Positions 33,976-42,645 of a stretch of DNA of 46,710 bases are shown here, piece by piece (the stretch's first letter is position 1; each line of letters opens with the position of its first letter). The notes below the pieces were generated by a model. That model searched no databases. It was not told the origin of the DNA and worked only from the letters and a program-made list of their open reading frames with translations. Source of the DNA: Candidatus Obscuribacterales bacterium (lineage in GTDB: Bacteria; Cyanobacteriota; Vampirovibrionia; Obscuribacterales; Obscuribacteraceae); NCBI GenBank assembly GCA_031292355.1, contig JARLHI010000065.1, positions 1 to 46,710 on the forward strand. The letters run 5' to 3'. The position numbers were made by a program, and so were the translations under genes.

Positions 33976-34037
33976 GCAGACGGCCGTTCCAAACATGTAA
34001 AAAATAAGACCCTGCCTAGCATCTACTATTCACTCAA

Positions 34038-34070
34038 TAAAAAAGGAGAGCACCATCTATGGTGCACTCC
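34038..34070 (-). terminator. Rho-independent terminator of tandem copy 2
   Basis: Stem arms 34045-34055 and 34060-34070 pair over 11 positions with one mismatch around a TCTA loop. On the minus strand the stem is followed by TTTTTT. It lies about 23 bases after the copy 2 stop. Confidence 0.85.
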
Positions 34071-34092
34071 CTCTTTCTAAGTATTTTTGACC

Positions 34093-34788
34093 TTAATTGT
34101 CGCTCGAGGTATCGGTGAAAGCAGATTTCCTGGGCGAGTTCTTGCTCTCTTTACGATCCACGGGCGCCTTGCGAGGAGCCGGGCTATCGCTACCGCCAAC
34201 AGAGATTACTGTACCAGTTACACTCGTAGAGGCTGGCTTGCCAACGCGTTTGAGAAATTTGGCGGTGGTCTCATTGTATTTTGGCAGCGTTCCCGTCAAA
34301 GTAATCAAACTTTGCTTCGCCGGAATACCACGCTCTTCATCTTCATAGAATTTGGTCATGAACGGCAAAGTGGCGCCTTTGTAAGACATACCTTTTTCGT
34401 CGCCAACTTCATTCTTGTAAACGATCACCCATTCTTTAACGCATTTATTGAAAAGCTCGGGGTCTTTTTCCACTTGGGTTTTCAACTTTTTTTGTAGACA
34501 TTGAGCATAGATCATGTGGATATCGAGATCGTCATTGTCCTTATCGATCGCTTCCTGGCACCATTTAATTGCCTGATTATAGTTTTTATTCTTCATTGCA
34601 TAATTTGCTGCCAGGGCATATGAGGTGGCAGTTTGCTCACCTAAAGAAGTAAATGCTTCCATCGATGTAACAGGGTGGTATTCAGAATAATCCTCATCGG
34701 CTCTCGCGCCATTTGAGGACAAACCGCATAGCATCAACACTGCCAGTACGGACGGCAAACCGTAGCTTCTGTCTTGTTTCTTTGGCAT
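34093..34788 (-). CDS. Exported TPR-like protein, tandem copy 2
   Basis: 231 residues from ATG 34788 (MPKKQDRSYGLPSVLAV). The open frame extends to 34956, but those 56 codons cover the promoter and show no coding character, so they are excluded. The protein is very like copy 1 (same signal peptide end SNGARA, DEDYSEYHPVTS, same TPR-like pair, same VEKDPELFNKCVKEWVIVYK segment). The main differences are in the LPFMTKFYEDEERG region and in the C-terminal tail. It has its own promoter and a better terminator than copy 1. Function unknown. Confidence 0.87.
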   Translation of the reverse strand: MPKKQDRSYGLPSVLAVLMLCGLSSNGARADEDYSEYHPVTSMEAFTSLGEQTATSYALAANYAMKNKNYNQAIKWCQEAIDKDNDDLDIHMIYAQCLQKKLKTQVEKDPELFNKCVKEWVIVYKNEVGDEKGMSYKGATLPFMTKFYEDEERGIPAKQSLITLTGTLPKYNETTAKFLKRVGKPASTSVTGTVISVGGSDSPAPRKAPVDRKESKNSPRKSAFTDTSSDN

Positions 34789-34827
34789 AAGGTGTAGATT
34801 TCGCTCTGACGAAGGATTTGGAAAGAA

Positions 34828-34836
34828 ATTATACCA
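34828..34836 (-). promoter_or_regulatory. Extended -10 promoter, tandem copy 2
   Basis: TGGTATAAT on the minus strand (34836-34828), about 40 bases before the ATG, identical to copy 1. Confidence 0.7.
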
Positions 34837-34956
34837 GGGACCAGCCGTTTCAAAGATGTGACAACGAGGACCCAGGCCAGTATCAACTTGGCTTGCCAAC
34901 AGCTTATACCGTCTCGGCATTAAATATTTGAACTTTATTTTAGAAAAGCACTTCAA

Positions 34957-36411
34957 CTAAACAGTGGCAGGTTCCCAGCGCAAATTAGGCTTGCGCGCCG
35001 CCAGTGCTTCATCAAGGCGTCCGACAGGCGTTGTATGCGGAGCATTCAACACGACATCCGGAGAGCTTTTACTTTCTTCATCTATTTGCAGCATGATGGC
35101 GGCGAATTGATCGAGAGTTTCTTTGCATTCCGTCTCGGTCGGTTCAATCATCATCGCTTCAGCCACGACAAGTGGAAAATAGACGGTCGGTGCATGCACA
35201 CCAAAATCGAGAAGACGCTTGGCGATATTTGTGGTGCTCACTCCTCTTTCCTTCTGCAAAGAACCAGAAAGAACGAACTCATGCATGCAATTTTGGACGT
35301 GAGGGGCAATGAAATGCTTTTTCAGTTTGTGCTTGAGGTAATTGGCACTCAAAATGGCGTCTTCAGAAACTTGCATTAGTCCTTTGCGACCATGGGCAAG
35401 AATGTAGGAATATGCACGGACGAGGATACCGAAATTACCGTAGAAACCCTTCACTTTGCCAATTGACTGGGGACGGTTCCAGTCGAGAAAATAACGCTCT
35501 CCGTCTTTTGAAACTACTGGTTTAGGCAAAAATGGTTCGAGATGGGCTCGGCAAGCCACGGCACAACCACCAGGGCCGCCGCCGCCGTGCGGTGTAGAAA
35601 AGGTCTTATGCAAATTAAGATGGCATACGTCAAAGCCCATATCGCCCGGGCGAACCAGTCCCATAATAGCGTTGAGGTTGGCACCATCGTAATAAAGCAG
35701 GCCACCGACAGCGTGCACTAGTTTTTGCACTTCTTGAATATCTTCTTCAAACAGTCCCAGCGTATTGGGATTAGTGAGCATGATGGCGGCCACATCATCA
35801 GACAAAACTGCTTTCAATGCATCAATGTCGACCAGACCACGGTCGTTGGATTTAATTTCAACGACTTCATAGCCAAGCATAGCTGCTGTCGCTGGATTAG
35901 TACCGTGGGCGGTGTCAGGAACGATCACCTTGCGACGTTTTGTGTCACCCTTCGATTCAAAATAAGCTTTGATTAAAAGCAGACCTGTCATCTCACCATG
36001 AGCTCCAGCAGCAGGCTGCAGAGTGACTGCAGGCAAACCGACAACAGCTGAAATCATCTTCTGCAATTCATAGATCAATTGCAGAGCGCCCTGCACTTGA
36101 TCTTCAGGTTGGTAAGGATGCAGTTCACGAAATCCATCAAGAGCAGCCATGGCATCATTGATTTTGGGATTATATTTCATCGTGCAAGAACCAAGCGGAT
36201 AAAAACCCTTCTCAATATTGTGATTGAGAGCCGAAATACGCACGAAGTGCCGCATCGCTTCCAGTTCACTCACTTCAGGCAGTTGGGCCGAGACTTTACG
36301 AATAAATTCATCTGGCAAAAGCTTAGACAGCTCTTTTTCCTCGACTCCAACAGCTGGTAAAGTCGCGGCTTTTCTGTTCTTTTGCGATTTTTCGTAGATC
36401 AGCTTTTCCAT
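34957..36411 (-). CDS. gcvPB: Glycine dehydrogenase (decarboxylating) subunit 2
   Basis: 484 residues. With GcvPA it forms the PLP-dependent P-protein of the glycine cleavage system. GcvPB carries the cofactor lysine in LNLHKTFSTPHGGGGPGG. Other motifs: HYNIEKGFYPLGSCTMKYNPK-like region (HNIEKGFYPLGSCTMKYNP), LQPAAGAHGEMTGLL, DTAHGTNPATAAM, TNPNTLG and IEPTETECKETLD near the end. Length is right for the split form. ATG 36411 has GGGAG five bases before it. gcvPA, gcvT and gcvH are not in the window. Confidence 0.95.
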   Translation of the reverse strand: MEKLIYEKSQKNRKAATLPAVGVEEKELSKLLPDEFIRKVSAQLPEVSELEAMRHFVRISALNHNIEKGFYPLGSCTMKYNPKINDAMAALDGFRELHPYQPEDQVQGALQLIYELQKMISAVVGLPAVTLQPAAGAHGEMTGLLLIKAYFESKGDTKRRKVIVPDTAHGTNPATAAMLGYEVVEIKSNDRGLVDIDALKAVLSDDVAAIMLTNPNTLGLFEEDIQEVQKLVHAVGGLLYYDGANLNAIMGLVRPGDMGFDVCHLNLHKTFSTPHGGGGPGGCAVACRAHLEPFLPKPVVSKDGERYFLDWNRPQSIGKVKGFYGNFGILVRAYSYILAHGRKGLMQVSEDAILSANYLKHKLKKHFIAPHVQNCMHEFVLSGSLQKERGVSTTNIAKRLLDFGVHAPTVYFPLVVAEAMMIEPTETECKETLDQFAAIMLQIDEESKSSPDVVLNAPHTTPVGRLDEALAARKPNLRWEPATV

Positions 36412-36457
36412 AACAACTCCCTAATACCAAAAATAATGTGTCCCATTACTCTTTAAC

Positions 36458-37111
36458 TTAATGTTCAAAAATATTCGTCCAGCCACCAAGGTCGACATCA
36501 CACACGGCAGGCAAACATTGAATTACCTTTTGGGCGAGTTCTGTGCGATTTTCACGCTCGAGCAAATCTCGAATCTGCTTATATATAGGTATCAACAATC
36601 TGACGTCATTGGCTGCATATTCCAGTTGAGAATCAGATAGTCCATCTTTAGCCCAATCGCTCGATTGGTCAGTTTTGTCCATCTCTACTTTAATAAGCTC
36701 ACGGCTAAGGTCTTTAAGACTGTGCCTATCTGTATAGGTACGTACTAATTTAGAACCGATTTTAGTGCAAAAAATCGGCGAAACGACAGCATTTAGATAA
36801 TACTTGAGAACGGCGACATCAAAGCGCGCGAAATGGAAAACCTTCAGAACAGACTGGGCTTCGAGCAATTTTTTAACGTTCGCGCCCAGATTATCGCTGG
36901 CTTGAAATTGATGTTTGTAACGCACGAGGCTGACGACGCCGTCTTCGTCACAGATTTGAATCAAGCACAAGCGATCACGCCGCGGGATCAAGCCTCGTGT
37001 CTCGGTATCGACAGTTACCAGCGGCTTCGTCAAATAATGTTTGAGACGCTCATCCGGCAGGTCAAGTTCGTAAAAGTCCGGCTTTAGTGATTTAACGAGC
37101 ATTTCAGCCAT
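36458..37111 (-). CDS. RNase D-like 3'-5' exonuclease
   Basis: About 217 residues, a single DEDDy exonuclease domain without the HRDC domain of full RNase D. Exo I is VDTETRGL (Asp, Glu), Exo II is HFARFDVAVL (Asp) and Exo III is YAANDVRLL (Tyr, Asp); all catalytic residues are present. Short RNase D-like proteins of this kind occur in Cyanobacteria and proteobacteria and trim RNA 3' ends. ATG 37111 is chosen for a GGGAG five bases before it; the frame extends to a GTG at 37141. Confidence 0.9.
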   Translation of the reverse strand: MAEMLVKSLKPDFYELDLPDERLKHYLTKPLVTVDTETRGLIPRRDRLCLIQICDEDGVVSLVRYKHQFQASDNLGANVKKLLEAQSVLKVFHFARFDVAVLKYYLNAVVSPIFCTKIGSKLVRTYTDRHSLKDLSRELIKVEMDKTDQSSDWAKDGLSDSQLEYAANDVRLLIPIYKQIRDLLERENRTELAQKVIQCLPAVCDVDLGGWTNIFEH

Positions 37112-37218
37112 CATAACTCCCAACCGGCATTTAACCGGCACAACATCGTTTGGGTAAATTATAGAAGGGCGGAGCCGGGAACGTTTGGATTTCGCTCGAA
37201 TTCTGCGTTATATAAGGC

Positions 37219-38628
37219 TCAAGTTTGGCCACAATAAAAGTCATCAAGAAGCTCGGCGAGATGCTTGACTTCCACATTTAAGCCATTTTGCTTAATTCCA
37301 GCCTCCAATTGGAGCATGCAACCGGGGTTTGTTGTTACTAACAAATCAGCACCGGATTTTTCGACAGCTTCCATTTTGTTAGCAAGAACCGCAAGAGCCA
37401 TATCGGGATGCAAAACATTGTATATACCTGCACTTCCGCAACATTGCTCATTGTCTTTTAAGGGTACTAGTTCTGGCACCACTGGAATTCGACCATCAAT
37501 ATCGCCTTGACAGGCCAAAGTTTTGCAATCTTCCACCAATTGTCGCAACAAAGTAGTCGGTTGAGTATGCACGTTTTGGGCGTGAGCCAGGTGGCAAGCG
37601 GCATGATAAGCAATTTTCTTCGGCACTACAATCGGAAACTCTTTCGGCTGCGTGCTGAATTGCCCTGCGTTTAACGACTCAGTTATGTCTTTCACTCTAT
37701 CTGAAAATCTTTGCGCACGTTCAGCCCACTCCAGTTGATCTACAAAAAGATGAGCGTATTCTTTTAATATTGCACCACATCCAGCAGCGCTCACAACAAT
37801 CTCTCCTTGCGTACTTTCAAAATACTCGATGTTTTTCTTGGCTAGAGCAACTGTTATATCGACTTCTCCTGCGTGAAACGCAAGGGCACCACAACAAGTT
37901 TGCGCCGGTCGCTCTACCACATTCGATTGGGCAGCAAGAAGTCGCATGCAAGCGTGGTTGACGTGATTATAAAAAACATCCATGACGCAGCCAGAGAAAA
38001 ACTGAACGGTAGCAACCTTACTGCCAGTACGCCAACTTTTTTGTGGCAATGGCTTGAATTGAGGAACAATTGGTAAAAATTTCTGCCAGATTGAAAACTT
38101 GGCGAATAGATTGCGCGAAGGTGGCACCAGATATGATGGCGAATCGGCCATCGATACTTGTACCGTAGAGCCAGACAGTTTGTCGAGAATCTCGGTAACG
38201 AAACCCTGCAATCGCGACTTTTGGTAGAAGCGCAACAGTCGGCCTAGCTGTTGCAGAAATCTGTACTCCGGTAAGATTCGTGAAAAGGCCGAGCGCAGAA
38301 CAAAACGATACCAACCGGCTCGTTGTTGAGCCAGTATTGGTCTTGCTTGACTTAGGATTTTCTCGTACTGAACACCTGATGGACAGGCGGTCTGGCAGCC
38401 CAAACAGCCAAGGCAAGAATCGATATGCTCACTCAATCGTGGAGTCAAATCCAGACGACCTTGACTATATTCACTGAGCAAATAAATGCGACCGCGTGGA
38501 GACTCTGTTTCGCGGCCAGTGACTAGATAAGTTGGGCAGGCAGGCAAACACAAACCGCAATGAATACAGGCAGCAAGCAAATCCGCTGAAATTAGATCAG
38601 TCTTGACGTCGGATTTATCCTGCGACAC
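37219..38628 (-). CDS. glcF: Glycolate oxidase iron-sulfur subunit
   Basis: 469 residues. GlcF is the iron-sulfur/heterodisulfide-reductase-like subunit of glycolate dehydrogenase, which oxidises glycolate to glyoxylate and passes electrons to quinone. Two ferredoxin-type motifs are present: CIHCGLCLPACP (about 17-28) and CLGCLGCQTACP (about 73-84). Two CCG domains follow (QTCCGALAFHAGE and QCCGSAGIYN). The GTG start at 38628 has GGTGA before it. It is preceded by glcE on the same strand 58 bases away. Confidence 0.93.
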   Translation of the reverse strand: MSQDKSDVKTDLISADLLAACIHCGLCLPACPTYLVTGRETESPRGRIYLLSEYSQGRLDLTPRLSEHIDSCLGCLGCQTACPSGVQYEKILSQARPILAQQRAGWYRFVLRSAFSRILPEYRFLQQLGRLLRFYQKSRLQGFVTEILDKLSGSTVQVSMADSPSYLVPPSRNLFAKFSIWQKFLPIVPQFKPLPQKSWRTGSKVATVQFFSGCVMDVFYNHVNHACMRLLAAQSNVVERPAQTCCGALAFHAGEVDITVALAKKNIEYFESTQGEIVVSAAGCGAILKEYAHLFVDQLEWAERAQRFSDRVKDITESLNAGQFSTQPKEFPIVVPKKIAYHAACHLAHAQNVHTQPTTLLRQLVEDCKTLACQGDIDGRIPVVPELVPLKDNEQCCGSAGIYNVLHPDMALAVLANKMEAVEKSGADLLVTTNPGCMLQLEAGIKQNGLNVEVKHLAELLDDFYCGQT

Positions 38629-38686
38629 TTTTCACCACTGTGTTGTTGAACTGAAAGAGATTGAAACAAAGTATAAGCATTCAAAT

Positions 38687-39883
38687 CTACAAATGGGCAA
38701 AAGGATTGAGTTGATTGTTTGGGTCAAATTGAGTCTTAATACGAGTCTTAATAGCACTTAAGTTGGCGTCCTCGGCAGGATATTGTTCGACAAAGTATTC
38801 ATATTTTTCCCGCGCAGATGCCACTATCAGCGGTTGTTCTAGCGATGCCATAATCTTGAGGCAGTTACTCACTAGCTGAACTTCTGCTTCGTCTTTCGCG
38901 AGAATTTTGACGCGACCATTGCCTGGTCGATAATGACAGTTTATCCCACTGTTTATAAGTTTTGACTGGAGCTGACCAAATTTGTCCTGGCACAACGATG
39001 TTTCGACGGTCCATTCGCTGTCACTAAAATAGTTTTCCAGTTCAGCAAATACGGTCACGTTGCAAGATCCACTAGCAATGCCATCGGCTGTCATATACGA
39101 CTCGATTTGCGGAATCAGTTCGGCAATCACACTTTGATGCTCGGCTACATTAAGGAAAAGGACCGAGCATGGCTGCTCGCCTGACATAACGTCTATAAGG
39201 TTCACGCCATGGAATGACTGCGGCAAAGCATTACCAACAAAAAACTCACATCCAGTTAATGGCAGTCCGTTTTTAAGAAGCCTGGTCAGGCAGTCTTGCA
39301 AAACCTCATATTGTTTGTGAATAAAAGTCATCGTCACGCTTTGCTCTGGTCTTGCAAAAAGTCTCAGATGCGCTTGAAAAGGCAATCCCAAGGTACCTCT
39401 GGAGCCCACGAACAATTTAGTCAAGTCGTAGCCGCTGACGTTTTTCACGACTTTTCCGCCAGTTTTTATAATCTCACCAGAAGGCAAAGCAATGGTCAAA
39501 CCCAAAATAAGGGAGCGCATGCCACTATTGCTATGCTCTAGATGCCCACAATCACCAGAGTTTATGACATCTAACACGCTTTGCTGAGAATTCCCCGAGC
39601 AGGGAAAGTACTGGTTATTTGGCTGAAGAATTTGATTTAACTGATCGATCTTGATACCGGTTTCCACTGATATCACCTGATCGAGAGGCTCGTATTCAAC
39701 AATCTGTTGATGAGTGCCAAGGTCGACACGAACGATCGAGTCGCTAGAACCATCACAAATCCTCGTCAGAGCCTTGTTCAGTTGACTGCCTTGCAAAATC
39801 ACCTTACTTTGAGCGAGAGCCGCACATAGCACCGCATTTGGTTCTAAATTCGCCGTGGGTTGAAAAGCTTGATCTGAAATCAC
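38687..39883 (-). CDS. glcE: Glycolate oxidase FAD-binding subunit
   Basis: 398 residues with a PCMH-type FAD domain: VDLGTHQQIVEYEPLDQVISVETG, then GLTIALPSGEIIKTGGKVVKNV and SGYDLTKLFVGSRGTLG, the GlcE signature. It is the second flavin subunit of the GlcDEF complex. The start is GTG 39883. glcD is not adjacent; upstream is the divergent csaB. The N-terminal part is a little degenerate compared with GlcD (CSGNSQQSVLDVINSGDCGH), as expected for GlcE. Confidence 0.9.
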   Translation of the reverse strand: MISDQAFQPTANLEPNAVLCAALAQSKVILQGSQLNKALTRICDGSSDSIVRVDLGTHQQIVEYEPLDQVISVETGIKIDQLNQILQPNNQYFPCSGNSQQSVLDVINSGDCGHLEHSNSGMRSLILGLTIALPSGEIIKTGGKVVKNVSGYDLTKLFVGSRGTLGLPFQAHLRLFARPEQSVTMTFIHKQYEVLQDCLTRLLKNGLPLTGCEFFVGNALPQSFHGVNLIDVMSGEQPCSVLFLNVAEHQSVIAELIPQIESYMTADGIASGSCNVTVFAELENYFSDSEWTVETSLCQDKFGQLQSKLINSGINCHYRPGNGRVKILAKDEAEVQLVSNCLKIMASLEQPLIVASAREKYEYFVEQYPAEDANLSAIKTRIKTQFDPNNQLNPFAHL

Positions 39884-40004
39884 TGAATTTTATTAAATTG
39901 CTTTAGTTGTAGAGAGAAGAAACAAAGCGGTCAAACTGGAGGATAGCCCTTTATTGTAATGGTAGTGCGATGTTCTCAAAATACCAATAGCGGTAAGGAA
40001 GACG

Positions 40005-41219
40005 ATGAGCCCCAAGCAAGAACGAGACCTGGTAATAATCTCCGGTTATTACGGCTTTGGCAATCTCGGTGATGAGGCCATTCTTGAGGAAATTATCGAT
40101 GAAGTCAAACAGCTCATTGCCCCTGAGAAAATCTACGTCCTATCGAATAACCCCCAGAATACATCCCGTTCATTTGGCGTAAAGTCGGTAAGCCGGTGGA
40201 AGTTAAAGGCTCTGACCGACCTGCTGCCCTCCACAAAATTATTTATAAGCGGCGGCGGTGGGCTGTTCCAGGACGTATCAAGTGCCAAACCACCAATTTT
40301 TTATGGCTTTCAAATAGCAATGGCCCGTTTAATGGGAGCAAAAGTCATGATTTTCGCGCAGGGGCTTGGTCCCTTGCGCTCATTTGCCAGCAACGGTGTG
40401 ACAAGAGGCGCATTCGCCATAGCCAATGCCATCACGGTGCGCGACCAGGATTCGCACTCACTTTTGAATTCTTGGGGAATAAGTTCGGATTTGACCGCCG
40501 ATCCCGTATGGAAACTGCAACAAAGCACCCTGCCAGCAACAATTGCCGATCAATTTAAAGTGCTGTCTGGAGCAAACACAAGAGAAAAGTCATTCTTACC
40601 TTACGGCAGCGAAGAAAAGCGAGCGACAGTCGAAAACGAATTAAAAGAGGCGCCGACTTTGCTTGTGGGACTGTCCTTGCGGGAAAGCAAAAACTTCTCG
40701 GAAGAGCAAATGGAAACGCTAGCGTACTGCCTGCACAAGCACTTGCCCGATACGGCTCAATTGCTTTTGCTACCGTTGCAAAAAGAGCAAGATTTACCAG
40801 AACTTGAGCGCTTCGACAAACTGTGGCAAAAGCATGGACGCAAGGCAACTTTCGTCAATCCGGTTCATTTGAGCAGACCCAGCGAGTGGTTGAGCTTATT
40901 TAGCCGTCTTGATTTGCTTGTCGGTATGCGATTGCACGCTGTGATCATGTCTTTAAAAAGCAAAGTGCCAGTAATTGGTCTGGCTTACGACCAGAAAGTC
41001 TCATATGTGCTGAGCCAGTTCGAGCAACCAATCTTAAATCTTCAACAGGAGGCGAGTGATAATCAGCGCTCATCGTGGGAAGATATCATCGAAACCGCGA
41101 TTGCAGACAGATCCACGTTGGCTCGTCACGCTTCAGAAAAAGCTGAAGCCGCAAAAAATTTGTCTGGACAGAACTTTGCTGTACTCAGTAGAATTTTAGA
41201 CATGCAAAGTGCTCCCTGA
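40005..41219 (+). CDS. csaB: Polysaccharide pyruvyl transferase CsaB
   Basis: 404 residues. CsaB adds pyruvate ketals to cell-wall polysaccharide, allowing S-layer proteins with SLH domains to bind; it is common in Cyanobacteria and some Firmicutes. Motifs: GYYGFGNLGDEAILE at the N-terminus, ISGGGGLFQD, FAQGLGPL, ITVRDQDSHSLL, and VGMRLHAVIMSLKSKVPVIGLAYDQKV near the C-terminus. An insert around residues 185-210 (ANTREKSFLPYGSEEK) is longer than usual. AAGGA lies before the ATG. The next gene follows directly. Confidence 0.93.
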   Translation: MSPKQERDLVIISGYYGFGNLGDEAILEEIIDEVKQLIAPEKIYVLSNNPQNTSRSFGVKSVSRWKLKALTDLLPSTKLFISGGGGLFQDVSSAKPPIFYGFQIAMARLMGAKVMIFAQGLGPLRSFASNGVTRGAFAIANAITVRDQDSHSLLNSWGISSDLTADPVWKLQQSTLPATIADQFKVLSGANTREKSFLPYGSEEKRATVENELKEAPTLLVGLSLRESKNFSEEQMETLAYCLHKHLPDTAQLLLLPLQKEQDLPELERFDKLWQKHGRKATFVNPVHLSRPSEWLSLFSRLDLLVGMRLHAVIMSLKSKVPVIGLAYDQKVSYVLSQFEQPILNLQQEASDNQRSSWEDIIETAIADRSTLARHASEKAEAAKNLSGQNFAVLSRILDMQSAP

Positions 41220-41247
41220 AATTCAAGCAACCCGGCAATTCGGTGAA

Positions 41248-42099
41248 ATGTCAGCATTGACGACAACCTACCGCTCAAGACAAAAAGTATTAGGCTATCC
41301 CATCGATTTAATCGACGAAGCCGGAGCTTTGGGCGTGATCGAAGAAGCCTGGAAGAATCAAAAGAGTTTGCATGTCGTCACTTTGAATGCAGAGATGGTT
41401 GTCGCCGCACAGAAAGACCAGGAATTAGACCGCATTATTCGCCACGCACATCTGATTGTGCCCGATGGAGCAGGCGTTGTATGGGCTCTAAAACTAGCTG
41501 GACATCAAGTTTCACGACTGCCGGGAATCGAGCTTGCCGCAGCGTCTCTAGCTCTTTGCGCAAGACTCAATCGCAAGGTCGCTCTCATTGGTGGCAAACC
41601 GGAAATTCTAGAGCCCTTGCAAAAAGCCCTAAGAGACAACTATCCAGGTATCAATATCGTTGCTGCCCACAATGGTTACTGGAGTGCTGAGCAAGAGGCC
41701 GAAATCGTAGATGAGCTCTCTCATTGCGAGCCAGACTTATTGCTTGTAGCTCTGGGCGTACCTCGCCAGGAATATTTCCTCGACCGCTGGCATCAAGCTT
41801 TTCCGCATACTGTGATGGTTGGAGTTGGTGGCAGTTTTGATGTCTGGACAGGTACTGTGAAAAGAGCGCCAGCACTCTTTCGTTCCCTTAACTTAGAATG
41901 GCTCTACCGGCTACTGAAAGAGCCGTGGCGCTTTCAACGGATGGGACAGGCTCTGCCAAGTTTTGCAATTCAAGCTCTAAGCGAAGTCGCAAAAAAAAGA
42001 CTAATCGAAAAAGACAATCACAGCGGCGCACGCTCGCCTGGCCGCTCTACCAAAGGTAAACACGACAAGAAAAAGAAAGAACGGTCGAAAGACACGTGA
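41248..42099 (+). CDS. WecG/TagA/CpsF-family glycosyltransferase
   Basis: About 283 residues. Family GT26 transferases move N-acetylmannosamine(uronate) or similar sugars to lipid-linked precursors. Motifs: VVTLNAEMVVAAQKD, IVPDGAGVVWALKL, RLPGIELA, VALIGGKPEIL, HNGYWSAEQEAEIV, LLVALGVPRQEYFLDRW, GVGGSFDVWTGTVKRAP and NLEWLYRLLKEPWRFQRM. A strongly basic tail (GKHDKKKKERSKDT) ends it. ATG 41248 is used; a GTG at 41209 overlapping csaB by 11 bases is also possible. With csaB it suggests wall-polymer synthesis. Confidence 0.92.
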   Translation: MSALTTTYRSRQKVLGYPIDLIDEAGALGVIEEAWKNQKSLHVVTLNAEMVVAAQKDQELDRIIRHAHLIVPDGAGVVWALKLAGHQVSRLPGIELAAASLALCARLNRKVALIGGKPEILEPLQKALRDNYPGINIVAAHNGYWSAEQEAEIVDELSHCEPDLLLVALGVPRQEYFLDRWHQAFPHTVMVGVGGSFDVWTGTVKRAPALFRSLNLEWLYRLLKEPWRFQRMGQALPSFAIQALSEVAKKRLIEKDNHSGARSPGRSTKGKHDKKKKERSKDT

Positions 42100-42593
42100 G
42101 CCGCCTCTTTCTTTCAGCTGCTATAAAAACTACGGATGTAAATGAAATCCCCTTGAGAAACCTCGCTCATCTTGGCGATGCTGTTTTTCATCTGTTCGAG
42201 CGGGAAAGGGAAATCTTGCAATCTGCTAATGCCAAGCAAATGCATAACCGCGTCACAATGCGCGTCAATGCTGAAAAGCAGGCGGTACTACTGTTTCAAA
42301 TAGCGCCGCGTTTGAATTCAGTCGAAAATGATATTGTCCGTCGAGCTCGAAATCTAAAGGCCGCAAATTACCGCAAGGGGGAACAGGCAGCCTACCGACA
42401 GGCGACGGCCTTTGAGGCTCTGGTTGGTTATTTGTATCTGACAGACACACAAAGGCTCAAAGAAGTTTTGCACTGGACCCTTGAAACCGCTACTGATGCC
42501 GTAAATGATGCCGTAATTCAAGGCGTAAACGAAAATTTGCCTGACGAAACGGCTGAGGCAGGCGATGCCTGTGACGAAAACTCTGAACCGTGA
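42096..42593 (+). CDS. mrnC: Mini-ribonuclease III
   Basis: 165 residues, an RNase III catalytic domain without the double-stranded RNA-binding domain. It processes 23S rRNA ends in Firmicutes and Cyanobacteria. The two acidic motifs are LAHLGDAVF (Asp28) and TAFEALVGYLYL (Glu107); MHNRVTMRVNAEKQA and RARNLKAANYRKGE are also typical. The C-terminal 30 residues are acidic. GTG 42096 overlaps the stop of the transferase gene (GTGA), so translation is coupled. Confidence 0.92.
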   Translation: MSRLFLSAAIKTTDVNEIPLRNLAHLGDAVFHLFEREREILQSANAKQMHNRVTMRVNAEKQAVLLFQIAPRLNSVENDIVRRARNLKAANYRKGEQAAYRQATAFEALVGYLYLTDTQRLKEVLHWTLETATDAVNDAVIQGVNENLPDETAEAGDACDENSEP

Positions 42594-42645
42594 CTTTGGC
42601 CCTTAGAAACGAATGGGCAGGCGAGACTGAAACCTTAAGAGTAGG

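Larger units (their letters stand above)
33187..34860 (-). repeat. Tandem duplication of a complete transcription unit
   Basis: Two copies of one minus-strand unit: about 33187-33990 and 34042-34860. They share a terminator-like hairpin (GCACC...TATGGTGC), the coding sequence, the leader (caAAGGTGTAg next to the start, read on the plus strand) and the -10 (TGGTATAAT). Similarity remains visible past the promoters and then fades. Boundaries are by eye. Confidence 0.85.

Noticed and set aside
34789..34956. 56-codon N-terminal extension of tandem copy 2
   Set aside because: It covers the conserved promoter and has no equivalent in copy 1; the signal peptide begins at the ATG at 34788.
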